A stretch of DNA of 64,000 bases, taken from the NCBI GenBank assembly GCA_029906195.1, contig JARWSJ010000001.1, forward strand, positions 310,001 through 374,000, in the 5' to 3' direction. The notes beneath the pieces were generated by a model. The model searched no databases and was not told the origin of the DNA. It saw only the letters and a list, made by a program, of their open reading frames with translations. The stretch's first letter is position 1; each line of letters begins with the position of its first letter. Of this stretch, positions 28,673 to 37,934 are shown piece after piece. The position numbers and the translations under genes were made by a program. Source of the stretch: Chitinophagaceae bacterium 26-R-25. Lineage in GTDB: Bacteria; Bacteroidota; Bacteroidia; Chitinophagales; Chitinophagaceae.

Positions 28673-28927
28673 ATGATTACTTCTGTACTTAAGGACTCAA
28701 TACTAAATCACCTGATATTTGAGGGGCCTACGACTTCGTTTGGAAATGATGATGCAAAAAAACTTTTTGATATCGATCGCGATTATCTAAACATCATTCT
28801 TGATTATTTCGAGGAACTTGGGTTCGTAAAAGTTACCAAAACAACACCTAAAACAATCGTCGAATTAAAAATTAAAGCCTTCGATTTTTATGCTCATGGA
28901 GGATTCGCTTCTCAAGAAGAACGCTGA
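28673..28927 (+). CDS. Small winged-helix-like protein, possibly truncated
   Basis: An 84-residue protein beginning MITSVLKDSILNHLIFEG. Its middle reads like a winged helix (FGNDDAKKLFDIDRDYLNIILDYFEELGFVKV) and the end, FYAHGGFASQEER, matches a motif often followed by membrane segments in small Bacteroidota proteins. Here a stop follows at once, so the gene may have lost its 3' part, consistent with the transposase relic that starts 19 bases later on the other strand. Function unknown. Confidence 0.5.
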   Translation: MITSVLKDSILNHLIFEGPTTSFGNDDAKKLFDIDRDYLNIILDYFEELGFVKVTKTTPKTIVELKIKAFDFYAHGGFASQEER

Positions 28928-28945
28928 AATGATTTGGGTCTCATT

Positions 28946-29167
28946 TTAAAGCTTCGGTTTACTATTTACAATAAGAATAATGCCATTTTCGGAAATACGT
29001 ACTTCCAATGCTTTGAGACGGTTGGCAAATACTTCCAAACCATGGCGTTGCCAAACACTGCGTGCGCTGCCGGCTGAAATAAAAACGCCTTAGTTCCTGA
29101 ATTCATTGCTGTCTCTGCTTTGGGCGAAAGCAGGATAGTCAAACGCCATTTTTACAGCGGCTGTTTC
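28946..29167 (-). pseudogene. Relic of an IS481-like transposase N-terminus
   Basis: Two frames on the minus strand give consecutive pieces of an integrase-type transposase. The first is AVKMAFDYPAFAQSRDSNEF, then a frameshift and stop, then GVFISAGSARSVWQRHGLEV followed by FANRLKALEVRISENGIIL. The order and motifs (DYPAxGQ..., SNELRKQG, VFIS, RSVWxRH, RLKALE) match the helix-turn-helix region of IS481-type transposases as I know them. The catalytic DDE part is absent. It is a dead fragment. Confidence 0.6.
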
Positions 29168-29198
29168 AAATGAAGTCGCCAATCAGCGACTTCATTTG
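29167..29198. terminator. Perfect 13-bp hairpin downstream of the efflux adaptor gene
   Basis: CAAATGAAGTCGC and its exact complement around a 6-base loop. It lies about 48 bases past the stop codon of the minus-strand adaptor gene and could end the efflux operon transcript. The U-run is poor on both strands, so it might instead be the end of the decayed insertion element. Confidence 0.5.
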
Positions 29199-29245
29199 TT
29201 TAAAGTGTACTAATTCATCATCATCAACAATTATGAAGCGTTCTC

Positions 29246-30388
29246 TTACTCTTCGCTTGTATTTTTAAGGGCCATTAATAAATTGTAAGCACCTTTGGTA
29301 ACAATGGTTTGCGAATCCAATTCCCTGGCATTGATAATTTCTGTAAAACCGTTTTCCGTACTTCCTGTTTGTACTTCGTGCAGCGCAAACCTATTGCCAG
29401 GCTGCACGATAAATATGTATTGCTTATTCTCAAACCTAACAATGGCATCCTGCGGCAGGGCAGGTGTATTGGTTCCGGAAACTTCTACCTCTGCATTCAT
29501 AAACATTCCGGGCAACAATGAGTTGTCATATTTCTCAAAGTGGCAATGCAGTTCTGTAGCATGGTCGCTGGACAGACTTTTACTGATGAGAATAATCGTG
29601 CCGGGATATTTTTTCTCAGGATTACTATTGGTGTAGGCGATAACTTTTTGTCCAATAGATAGCCTGTTTATGTCCTTTTCAAAAACAGTGAGCGCCAGGT
29701 GTATATCTGCGGGATTTACCAGCTCAAACATTACATCCGCGGGGTTTACATATTTGCCGATGTTGATATTCACAGCTGAAACAAAACCATGAATAGGAGA
29801 ATATATGTTGATGCTTTTGGAAATATTATTAGGCACCACCTTTTCAGGATTTATGCCGATCAATTGTAGCTTTTGCTCCAGTGCTTTTAGTAACACATAT
29901 TGTTTTTCATAAGTCGCCTTTGATTGTTCGTACACCTTATCGCTGCTGGCTTTGCTGGCATTAAGTTCTTTTTGTCTGTTGTATTCTGCTTCATTGAAGG
30001 CGATCTCTGCCTTAGCGGTAAGATAATCCTGCTGCAACTGAATGTATTGCTGATCCTCTACTACAGCCAGTATTTCGCCTTTTCTTATCTGCATGCCTGG
30101 GAGCAGTTTTGATGACTTAAGGTAGCCGCCCAGCGGTATACTTACCGAAACAATATTTTGCGGAGGTACGTCTATCTTCCCGTTCACTTTAATTGTTGTG
30201 GCAATTGATTGGTTGGAAAGTGGCCCGGTTTGAATGCCTGCATTTTTATATTGTTCCGTGTTGAGTACAACGACATTGGTTTTGTTTGTTGCGGCCACTG
30301 TTTCTTCTCTTTTATTATTTCCACAGGCTATAAGAAAAAAGACAGGTATGATGAGTATGTATATCTTTTTGATTGTGTTGAAGATCAT
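29246..30388 (-). CDS. CusB/CzcB-type RND efflux periplasmic adaptor lipoprotein
   Basis: Membrane-fusion subunit of a heavy-metal efflux pump, 380 residues. The start at MIFNTIKKIY gives a lipoprotein signal with lipobox FLIAC; 36 more in-frame residues upstream are unlikely. A barrel-sandwich half-motif (PLGGYLKSSKLLPGMQIRKGEILAV) precedes a helical hairpin of about 90 residues, a second half-motif (IYSPIHGFVSAVNINIGKYV), then beta-barrel and membrane-proximal domains. It links the inner pump to the outer channel. It follows the CusA-TolC fusion gene by 73 bases on the same strand, so one operon. Metal choice cannot be read from the adaptor alone. Confidence 0.9.
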   Translation of the reverse strand: MIFNTIKKIYILIIPVFFLIACGNNKREETVAATNKTNVVVLNTEQYKNAGIQTGPLSNQSIATTIKVNGKIDVPPQNIVSVSIPLGGYLKSSKLLPGMQIRKGEILAVVEDQQYIQLQQDYLTAKAEIAFNEAEYNRQKELNASKASSDKVYEQSKATYEKQYVLLKALEQKLQLIGINPEKVVPNNISKSINIYSPIHGFVSAVNINIGKYVNPADVMFELVNPADIHLALTVFEKDINRLSIGQKVIAYTNSNPEKKYPGTIILISKSLSSDHATELHCHFEKYDNSLLPGMFMNAEVEVSGTNTPALPQDAIVRFENKQYIFIVQPGNRFALHEVQTGSTENGFTEIINARELDSQTIVTKGAYNLLMALKNTSEE

Positions 30389-30461
30389 TGTTTGAAATTT
30401 TAAAAGATAGTTTGAAAATAACAACCGCGTAAGCGCTGCAGCGAGTATTGCTTGCATCGCT

Positions 30462-33400
30462 TTAGTTTTGAATGAATGAATTGATGTCGACCACACTGCT
30501 GTTCCGGTTTCTCAACGCTTCTATGTAATCACTTTGAATGGTGATGGCCTGGGTAGTAAGCAATACCCATTCAAGGTAGTTTATTTCTCCATTCACAAAT
30601 TGCTTGTTGGCAGTGGTGGTGATTATCTCTGCATTTTTAAGGGCAGTGTGTGTGAAATATGCCACTGCTTTATCGTACTTGTAATAATTGGCCACAGCCA
30701 GTTTATAGGCGTTAGTAAAGGACTGAAGATTTACTTCGTAATCGTTGGTTGCGATGATCTGATTCGTTCGCGCAGCATTGATCCTTGCCTTTTGTCCGCC
30801 TGCAAAAATCGGTAACCCCACACCAACCTGCACAGATTGAAAACGCAGGGCGCTGTTATACTCTTTGTTATCGGCCCCCATTCCTTTCATGCCCATAATA
30901 TTATATCCTACAGAGAGGTCAGGCAGTAGCCTTGATCTCTCAACTGCCACGGCAGCGGCGGCAACCTCTCCCTGTTGACGGTAATATTGCATGACAGGAT
31001 GCGATGATAATTGGGTAGTATCAAGGTTCATGAGAGGGGTAAGCATTTCATTATCGTTCTCTGCAATAAAAACAGAAGGAGAGTTAAGCAGTAATTCAAA
31101 CTGTAGTTGCAACAGTTCCATATCCTGATCAAGTTGTGACAATTGCAGCGTGATCTGTCCGCGTTGGTTTTCTGCAGTTGTTTTTTCAAGCACATTGCTT
31201 TCTCCCTTATTGAAACGCAGGGTGGCTTTGTCGAGAAACGAAGCAAAGAGGCTATCGTTTTTTTGTAGCAGTTTCTTTTTTTGTTCGAGATAGAGCAGGT
31301 TCACAAATATCTCCGCTACCTTTTTTTTCAATGTAGTTTCAAGCATGCTTGCATTTAACACGCTGCTTTTCCATTCTTCTGTCAGGTAGGCTTTCTGGGT
31401 ACTATACACTTTTGGGAAATTAATGCTCTGGGCAACACTCAGTTTCGTATCTCCATAGTAACTGTTTATTTGTCCGTACTCCGCTGACACAGTCGTAGGC
31501 GGAATCATTTTCGCGGACTGAATCAATTTTTGCCTGTATTCGGCGCGCAGGCGCTCGTTACGCAGCGTCAGGTTGTTCTTTACGGCGGTATCAATGGCTG
31601 CCTTTAAGGTGATGGGCGTTTGTGCCTGTGTCTGTGTTTTGGAGAAAGCCATTAGTGCAGTCAACAATAAAAGTAACGTTGTTGTTGGCCCAGACTTTTT
31701 ATGAGTAACAACGTTTTTTTCAAACATGGTATAGAGTATTGGTAAAACAAACAGGGTGAGAAATGTTGCGATAAGTAATCCACCTATTACAACTGTAGCC
31801 AATGGTTTTTGCACTTCAGCCCCTTCTCCTGTGCTCAGGGCCATGGGCAAAAAGCCAAGAGAGGCAACAAATGCTGTCATTAACACGGGTCTTAATCTTA
31901 TTTTAGTTCCCTGCACTACGATGCGTTTGATATCAGTCAGGCCCTCGGCTTGTAACCTGTTAAACTCTGCGATAAGTACGATGCCGTTTAATACGGCAAC
32001 ACCAAACAATGCTATAAATCCTACACCTGCGGAAATACTGAACGACATGCCACGGGCAGCAAGGGCCAAAATGCCACCGATTGCTGACAATGGGATGGCA
32101 GTATATATGAACAATCCCTGTCTGATAGACTGAAACGTAAAATAAAGCAACACGAATATCAGGATAAGTGATACAGGAACGGCTATGTATAAACGCTTTT
32201 TTGCAGCTTCCAGGTTTTCAAAGGCACCTCCGTAACTAATATAATATCCGGGAGGTAATTTTATTTGTTGAGCAACTTTGGTTTGCAGCTCCTTCACGAG
32301 GCTTTGCACGTCACGGTCACGCACGTTAAAGCCCACGACAATTCTACGCTGCGAGTTTTCGCGTTGTATCTGGTTGGGGCCCTCAACAATATCTACATTC
32401 GCCACCGCACTCAAAGGAATACTTGCGCCCGAAGGTGTTTCGATTAAAAGATTCCGGACATCCACAATATCCTTTCTTTTGTTGCCGGTAAGCCTTACCA
32501 CAAGGTCAAATCTCTTTTCGCCTTCATATACTGTCCCACTTTTTTCGCCGGCAAAGGCGGCATTTACCACGCGATTAACATCGCTGATGTTTAAGCCATA
32601 CTGAGCGATCACGGCCCGGTTATACCGGATAACGATTTGAGGCATGCCGGTGATGGCTTCTATATATAATCCGCTGTTGCCTCGCACTGTGTTGCAGATG
32701 CGGCCAAGTTTATCGGCATAATGCGCAAGCGAGTCGAGGTCATCTCCAAATATCTTGCATACTACATCTTGTCTCGCACCGGAAATGAGTTCATTGAAAC
32801 GCATGGCAACCGGATATTGAAACCCGAATGTAACACCCGGTACCGCTTCCAGTTCTTTTGTCATTTTTGCCTCCAGCTCTTCATAGGTTTTTGCTGAGGT
32901 CCATTCCGTTCGATCTTTTAATATAATCATCATATCGGTGGCATCAACAGGCATCGGGTCCGTGGGAACCTCACTGCTACCGGTTTTTCCTACTATCTTT
33001 TGTATTTCAGGAAATTTTGCCAGCAAAATTTTTGATCCTTTTGATACTGCGTCAATGGAAGTATTAAGATTACTTCCAGGCAATACTCTTGTTTCCACTG
33101 CAAAATCTCCTTCGGGTAGTGATGGAATAAATTCACCGCCCAGCTGAAACAAAACAAAAACAGCAACAGCGAATAAAGCGAGGGTAACACCAATGATGCG
33201 TTTAGGAATTTTTAACGCCTTTTCTAATTTGTGCTGGTAAAAGCGTTCCAGTCGCTCCATCATTCTATCGGATAAAGTTTTTTTGTGGGATATCTTTTTG
33301 CTAATGAACAGTGCTGACATCATTGGAACGTAAGTAAGCGACAGTATAAAAGCGCCGGCCAGTGCAAACGCCACTGTTTGTGCCATTGGCTTAAACATTT

Positions 33401-34823
33401 TACCTTCTATGCCCTGTAATGTAAAGATGGGAAGATAAACGATGAGTATGATGGCTTCGCCAAAAACAGCGGCATTGAGCATTCTTGAGGATGTCCCAAA
33501 AACGATATTGTCCATTTGCGATTGCGATAATTCAGCAGTTTGGCTGAATTTTTTGCTGTGGTGAAGTCTGTGCATGACAGCTTCTACAATGATCACAGCA
33601 CCGTCAACAATAAGTCCAAAATCCAGTGCACCAAGTGACATGAGGTTACCGCTTACTCCAAACAGGTTCATCATGATGACTGCAAACAGCATTGCCAATG
33701 GAATCACCGAAGCTACCAGTAAACCGGCACGCAGGTTTCCGAGAAACAGCACCAGGACAAATATCACGATCAATGCACCTTCCAAAAGATTTCTAGAAAC
33801 CGTACTGATGGAATTATCTACCATTTTGGTGCGATCTAAAAATGGATCGATCATTACACCTTCTGGCAATGTTTTTTGAATTTTACCAATGCGCTCTTTT
33901 ATGTTTTTTATTACCTCGTTGCTATTGGCACCTTTCAGCATCATCACAACTGCGCCAGATACTTGTTGTTCTCCATTGTAGGTCATGGCTCCATATTGTG
34001 TAGCATTGCCAAATCTGACTTCGGCAACGTTGCCAATTAAAAGTGGCGCACCGTTGGGAAGGTTTTTAACGACAATATTTTTTATGTCATCCAGGTTGCC
34101 CACAAGTCCCTCGCTGCGAATAAACAATATGGTTGGGCCATTTTCAATGTAAGCACCTCCTGTGTTCGCATTGTTTTTTTCGAGAGCAGAAAATACATCG
34201 TTAATTGTAATATTGGCTGCCATCAGTTTGGATGGATCGACGGCGATTTCATATTGTTTTAAAAGTCCGCCAAAACTGCTAACCTCTGCTACGCCTTCAA
34301 CGCCCAGTAACTGACGGCGCACGATCCAATCCTGAATGGTACGGAGCTCCATTGCAGTGTACCGGTTTTCATATCCTTTTTTGGGCCTTACCGTGTATTG
34401 ATAGATTTCACCAAGGCCTGTAGTGACAGGCGCCAGTGTAGGGGTTCCAAAGCCTTTGGGTATTAGTTCCTGTACCTGTTGCAGGCGTTCGTTCACCTGC
34501 TGCCGGGCCCAGTATATATCTGTTGCATCATTAAAAACAATGGTTACCACGGAAAGACCGAAACGAGAAAAACTGCGCAGCTGTTTTAATCCGGGAATGT
34601 TATTGTTTACCTGCTCAATAGGAAAAGTGATTAGACGCTCTACATCGGGTGCGCCGAGAGCGGGTGCAATGGTAATTACCTGTACCTGGTTATTTGTGAT
34701 GTCCGGAACTGCATCTATTGGCAATCGCGTTAATTCATAAATACCGTATCCTACCAGTCCTAGCATAAAAAGGCTGACAATGAGTTTATTCTTTATTGAA
34801 AACTCAATAATTCTGTTAAACAT
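30462..34823 (-). CDS. CusA/CzcA-type RND metal efflux pump fused to a TolC-like outer-membrane channel
   Basis: One 1453-residue reading frame holds two normally separate proteins. Residues 1 to about 1040 are an RND heavy-metal pump with twelve membrane segments. FGLIVDGAVIIVEAV is the proton-relay motif of the CzcA/CusA class, and GVAVLNGIVLIAEF is its second repeat. A stretch near 1045-1065 (TTTLLLLLTALMAF...AQ) looks like an internal signal peptide. After it a TolC-family outer-membrane efflux protein of about 390 residues follows (ITLKAAIDTAVKNNLTL, VGVGLPIFAGGQKARI). Such fusions are known in Bacteroidota and the TolC part is probably cut off and exported. With the adaptor gene downstream all three pump parts are encoded by two genes. 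Confidence 0.93.
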   Translation of the reverse strand: MFNRIIEFSIKNKLIVSLFMLGLVGYGIYELTRLPIDAVPDITNNQVQVITIAPALGAPDVERLITFPIEQVNNNIPGLKQLRSFSRFGLSVVTIVFNDATDIYWARQQVNERLQQVQELIPKGFGTPTLAPVTTGLGEIYQYTVRPKKGYENRYTAMELRTIQDWIVRRQLLGVEGVAEVSSFGGLLKQYEIAVDPSKLMAANITINDVFSALEKNNANTGGAYIENGPTILFIRSEGLVGNLDDIKNIVVKNLPNGAPLLIGNVAEVRFGNATQYGAMTYNGEQQVSGAVVMMLKGANSNEVIKNIKERIGKIQKTLPEGVMIDPFLDRTKMVDNSISTVSRNLLEGALIVIFVLVLFLGNLRAGLLVASVIPLAMLFAVIMMNLFGVSGNLMSLGALDFGLIVDGAVIIVEAVMHRLHHSKKFSQTAELSQSQMDNIVFGTSSRMLNAAVFGEAIILIVYLPIFTLQGIEGKMFKPMAQTVAFALAGAFILSLTYVPMMSALFISKKISHKKTLSDRMMERLERFYQHKLEKALKIPKRIIGVTLALFAVAVFVLFQLGGEFIPSLPEGDFAVETRVLPGSNLNTSIDAVSKGSKILLAKFPEIQKIVGKTGSSEVPTDPMPVDATDMMIILKDRTEWTSAKTYEELEAKMTKELEAVPGVTFGFQYPVAMRFNELISGARQDVVCKIFGDDLDSLAHYADKLGRICNTVRGNSGLYIEAITGMPQIVIRYNRAVIAQYGLNISDVNRVVNAAFAGEKSGTVYEGEKRFDLVVRLTGNKRKDIVDVRNLLIETPSGASIPLSAVANVDIVEGPNQIQRENSQRRIVVGFNVRDRDVQSLVKELQTKVAQQIKLPPGYYISYGGAFENLEAAKKRLYIAVPVSLILIFVLLYFTFQSIRQGLFIYTAIPLSAIGGILALAARGMSFSISAGVGFIALFGVAVLNGIVLIAEFNRLQAEGLTDIKRIVVQGTKIRLRPVLMTAFVASLGFLPMALSTGEGAEVQKPLATVVIGGLLIATFLTLFVLPILYTMFEKNVVTHKKSGPTTTLLLLLTALMAFSKTQTQAQTPITLKAAIDTAVKNNLTLRNERLRAEYRQKLIQSAKMIPPTTVSAEYGQINSYYGDTKLSVAQSINFPKVYSTQKAYLTEEWKSSVLNASMLETTLKKKVAEIFVNLLYLEQKKKLLQKNDSLFASFLDKATLRFNKGESNVLEKTTAENQRGQITLQLSQLDQDMELLQLQFELLLNSPSVFIAENDNEMLTPLMNLDTTQLSSHPVMQYYRQQGEVAAAAVAVERSRLLPDLSVGYNIMGMKGMGADNKEYNSALRFQSVQVGVGLPIFAGGQKARINAARTNQIIATNDYEVNLQSFTNAYKLAVANYYKYDKAVAYFTHTALKNAEIITTTANKQFVNGEINYLEWVLLTTQAITIQSDYIEALRNRNSSVVDINSFIQN

Positions 34824-34928
34824 GAATGATCAGATTTGTCGTAAAAAAATCTTTACTTGATGCATGTAGCTATGCACAATCAAGGGCACAAGACATGGGT
34901 GTCCTATGCGACATTAAAAAAGGAGAAA

Positions 34929-35327
34929 TTAACTGATAAAACGGGGAGGCTGCCAGATACTTCCCAGGCAATTGGAAGCGTGTGAGGGTTGTTTATAGAT
35001 TGATTTATAGACGGATCGAAGTCCAAGAACAGTATGGCTGTTCTGACAGCCACTTGAAGGCAAAACACAAATACTGCCTGTATGATGGCCCATATTTTTC
35101 AGCGGCAGATTACTGTGGTCATGCCCGTTTTTTTGAGAGGTGGGGCTGTCTGCCGAATAATGTTTTTTAAGAAAGTCTAAAAAGCTATTGACATGATCAT
35201 CATTGTTTTTGTCAGCAAGGTGCAAATGGTAATGTTGCAGAAGCGCAGGCACTTTCAAAACCTGTCCAAATACTGTATTTGCACAAAGGAAAATAACTAA
35301 AAATGATATCGTGATTATTCTTTGCAA
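34929..35327 (-). CDS. Small His-rich secreted protein heading the metal efflux operon
   Basis: A short exported protein with a signal peptide (IITISFLVIFLCANTVFGQ) and a His/Asp-rich mature part (LQHYHLHLADKNNDDH, NGHDHSNLP, MGHHTGS). It lies 105 bases upstream of the pump gene on the same strand. Small secreted His-rich proteins often precede CusA genes in Bacteroidota and may bind metal in the periplasm; that role is inference. No ATG fits. The frame is open from a TTG at 35408, but a TTG at 35327 starts right before the signal peptide, and a TATATTTG promoter-like element at 35334-35341 would exclude the longer form. The start is therefore uncertain. Confidence 0.6.
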   Translation of the reverse strand: MQRIITISFLVIFLCANTVFGQVLKVPALLQHYHLHLADKNNDDHVNSFLDFLKKHYSADSPTSQKNGHDHSNLPLKNMGHHTGSICVLPSSGCQNSHTVLGLRSVYKSIYKQPSHASNCLGSIWQPPRFIS

Positions 35328-35615
35328 GTGGCGCAAATATAGACATTTATTTTCTAACGTATGACCCAATGCAACTCTTAAAAAATGGTCAGGCAGAGAT
35401 AATTTCAATGCTTGTGTATTTTAATGCAGACGTACAATCTTTGAATTTATGTTTTCCAGAAATTCAACAATTCTTCAGAATCGGTTGCGATTTTGGAGTC
35501 ATTACCTACGTGACTTTCCTATTGTATAATGAATGTTGTGTTCTCAAGTAGGCAACCTGTACATGCAAATGTTGCAGAAACGAAACAGATAATTTAAAAT
35601 CGAAAACAGCTATTA

Positions 35616-37235
35616 TTAAAAATAGATTTTCAATCCCGCTGCAATACTAAATGCATTTGGATAGGATTTTACAGCAGCATTATTATTGATTGTTCCCAAT
35701 GCAAAATTTGCTGAAGGCGTAATGTCGATGGCAAGTCGTTTTCCGGCATTGTACTGAAATGTGATACCGGTAATGGAATTTAGATACATTTTTTTCAATC
35801 CCTGGATTGATTTTATGCTCTGCTTATCATTGCTGGAACCGGTTTCAACATTGGTTTGTATTTTTTCGTCGATTAAAAAATTAACCATAGCACCAACTGT
35901 TGGAATGATATTGAATTTCCCATTTAGAAAACGATAATTAATTGCCACTGGAATACCGATGTATTGCAAAATGCTGCTATTTTCTGTCGCTAATATGCTG
36001 TCTCCTGCAGCTGGGGTGCCGTTCTTGGTTGACAAATAGGTATACCCGGATGAGAAATCAAACCGGTATTGTATACTGCCATTGTCGTTGCGGGCATAAA
36101 TTCTTTTGGGGTTAATTTCAGCTATTTTATAAATGTAGCTGACGCCAGATTGTAACGACCAGCGTTTCTTCAACGGAATGTCGATAAGCAGACCAAACGA
36201 GTACGAACGCTGATGGTTTTCTCCATTTTTTATATCGTCAGCGTCATCTTGTCGTTGTCCTCCCATGCCAATATCATCGTTATCTACAATGTGGTTAAAG
36301 TTAAATTGCGGGGCTACAAAAGGCATCAACGAATAATGAACAGTATTTTGTTTTTTGGCAACAACTGTAGGTGCGGATTGTATGTCAGGCTGTAGCAATG
36401 GTGCATGAGTATTTACGTCATAAACCAAACTGGAAGGCATGCGTTGTATATTGGCAGAATGCAAATTCTTTTCTTTTTTGCCAGCCTCAGTTTCGGTTGC
36501 TGATCGTTGGCCCATTAAAGCCTGGTGCGGCGAGGCAATAACATTCAACGTTGTTTCATTTGATGGCAATTGATCTTCTGCTGAATTAAAGTCCGTGTGT
36601 TTTGCAGGATTTTGTGCGTGAACAACGATGCCTGTTTTCACAGCGGGCGTCATTTTGTTTTTTATGAGGCCTGGATGAAAATTGCTGACAACTTTGATTT
36701 CAACAGCGTTGTTTATTTTCTCTTTTTTGTAATAGAGATTTGGTTTTGTTGCCGACACTGCATTGCTGGAATATTTTACAGCATCGGGCTTTGCAGTTGG
36801 ATTGGCTGCAGGCCGAATTTTATCGACCGGTTGTTTTGTATTATTGTCAACCGTATTGTTGGCAGCAATTTCACTGGAATCTTTTCCAGCTGTGTTATTT
36901 CTCCTGGTAAAAGGGACTGCGATGATATTGTCGTGCGCAGCTTCACTTTTGTTATTCATTTTATTTTTGGAAATATTTGTATTTCCAAAGTCCGCATTGC
37001 TACTAAACTTGTTTTTGTAAGTTGTTTGCAATTCATATGCAATTGTTCCCAGTAAAAATAAAAGCAGGACAGCAGACAACCTTTTCAAACGGTTGTATTT
37101 TCTTTTGGTGCTTGCTTCGCTTTTTTTATCGAGGGTGTGATCAATTTCGTTCCAGACTTTCTCTGGAGGCATTTCTTCATGCGCTTCAATTGAATCACGA
37201 AACAAATTTTCAATATCGAGTAAATTTCTACCCAT
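35616..37235 (-). CDS. Dual-membrane-spanning anti-sigma factor (Dma-like) with C-terminal beta-barrel
   Basis: A 539-residue protein with an unusual build. Residues 1-50 are a cytoplasmic, charged domain (MPPEKVWNEIDHTL), 53-68 a single inner-membrane helix (LSAVLLLFLLGTIAY), 70-300 a disordered Asn/Thr/Lys/Pro-rich linker, and 330-539 an outer-membrane beta-barrel ending in AAGLKIYF, with strand patterns like those of PorT/OmpW-type barrels. The linker is long enough to cross the periplasm. It starts 2 bases after the ECF sigma gene stop, so it is the obvious anti-sigma partner. Proteins of this design, called Dma, have been reported in Bacteroides as sensors of outer-membrane state. The present assignment is by architecture only. 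Confidence 0.82.
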   Translation of the reverse strand: MGRNLLDIENLFRDSIEAHEEMPPEKVWNEIDHTLDKKSEASTKRKYNRLKRLSAVLLLFLLGTIAYELQTTYKNKFSSNADFGNTNISKNKMNNKSEAAHDNIIAVPFTRRNNTAGKDSSEIAANNTVDNNTKQPVDKIRPAANPTAKPDAVKYSSNAVSATKPNLYYKKEKINNAVEIKVVSNFHPGLIKNKMTPAVKTGIVVHAQNPAKHTDFNSAEDQLPSNETTLNVIASPHQALMGQRSATETEAGKKEKNLHSANIQRMPSSLVYDVNTHAPLLQPDIQSAPTVVAKKQNTVHYSLMPFVAPQFNFNHIVDNDDIGMGGQRQDDADDIKNGENHQRSYSFGLLIDIPLKKRWSLQSGVSYIYKIAEINPKRIYARNDNGSIQYRFDFSSGYTYLSTKNGTPAAGDSILATENSSILQYIGIPVAINYRFLNGKFNIIPTVGAMVNFLIDEKIQTNVETGSSNDKQSIKSIQGLKKMYLNSITGITFQYNAGKRLAIDITPSANFALGTINNNAAVKSYPNAFSIAAGLKIYF

Positions 37236-37237
37236 GC

Positions 37238-37795
37238 TTACATAAAATTTTGTTGGGCAATCCTTTCATTTTTTTTAATGGCCTTTTGTAAAATTGCTTT
37301 TGCGTCGGATAAATTGGATTTAGACGTTCCCTCGGAAACGCCCAGGAGTTCTGCAATTTCCCGGTGTTTCATACCCTCAAAAACATACAGGTTGAAAACC
37401 ATCCTGTAGGCTGGGGGAAGCAACTGCACCAGTTTTACCATCTCTTTTACATCCAAGTGAGCATAGATGACTTCTGTGTCCGCCTGTTCGGTTTTCAAAT
37501 CCTCAATATTAACAACTGCGTGCAGCTGTGCTTTGCGACGATATTTATCCAAGGCGCAGTTAACCATTATTCTTCTGACCCATCCTTCAAAAGACCCGTT
37601 GAAACTAAATTCAGTCAAATGCTCAAACGCTTTGATAAATCCTTCCTGCAACACTTCTTCGGCATCTTCCCTGTTTCTTGAGTAGCGCAGGCATACTACA
37701 AACATTTTAGGCGCCAGCAGTACATAGAGATCCTTTTGAGAATGGCGCTCCCCTTTAATACACCTGTGTAAAAGTTTGTTTAGCTGTTCTTGCAT
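37238..37795 (-). CDS. ECF sigma factor paired with the envelope-spanning anti-sigma protein
   Basis: A 185-residue ECF sigma factor. Region 2 shows RYSRNREDAEEVLQEGFIKA and the DNA-melting segment FEGWVRRIMVNCALDKYRR; region 4 shows LLPPAYRMVFNLYVFEGMKH and the helix-turn-helix REIAELLGVSEGTSKSNLS. It probably controls envelope or outer-membrane homeostasis genes, including itself. The gene overlaps nothing but sits only 2 bases before the anti-sigma start, which implies translational coupling. Divergent from the lipoprotein/thioredoxin operon, with a 139-base shared spacer. Confidence 0.93.
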   Translation of the reverse strand: MQEQLNKLLHRCIKGERHSQKDLYVLLAPKMFVVCLRYSRNREDAEEVLQEGFIKAFEHLTEFSFNGSFEGWVRRIMVNCALDKYRRKAQLHAVVNIEDLKTEQADTEVIYAHLDVKEMVKLVQLLPPAYRMVFNLYVFEGMKHREIAELLGVSEGTSKSNLSDAKAILQKAIKKNERIAQQNFM

Positions 37796-37934
37796 TCGGT
37801 TATTGTAAAGATGCTAATCAGTTGTTAATTGGTTGGGCGAAGGATGAAATCTTTTTTTTGAACCCAACTGTTTCTCTAAAATGGTACATCTATCAGTTTG
37901 CATTGCTTTGGTAAAACGAAACATACCCTCATTT

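Noticed and set aside
35334-35341. TATATTTG as a firm promoter of the metal efflux operon
   Set aside because: It matches the Bacteroidota -7 consensus, but no clear -33 element was found and the start codon is unresolved, so it is only mentioned.
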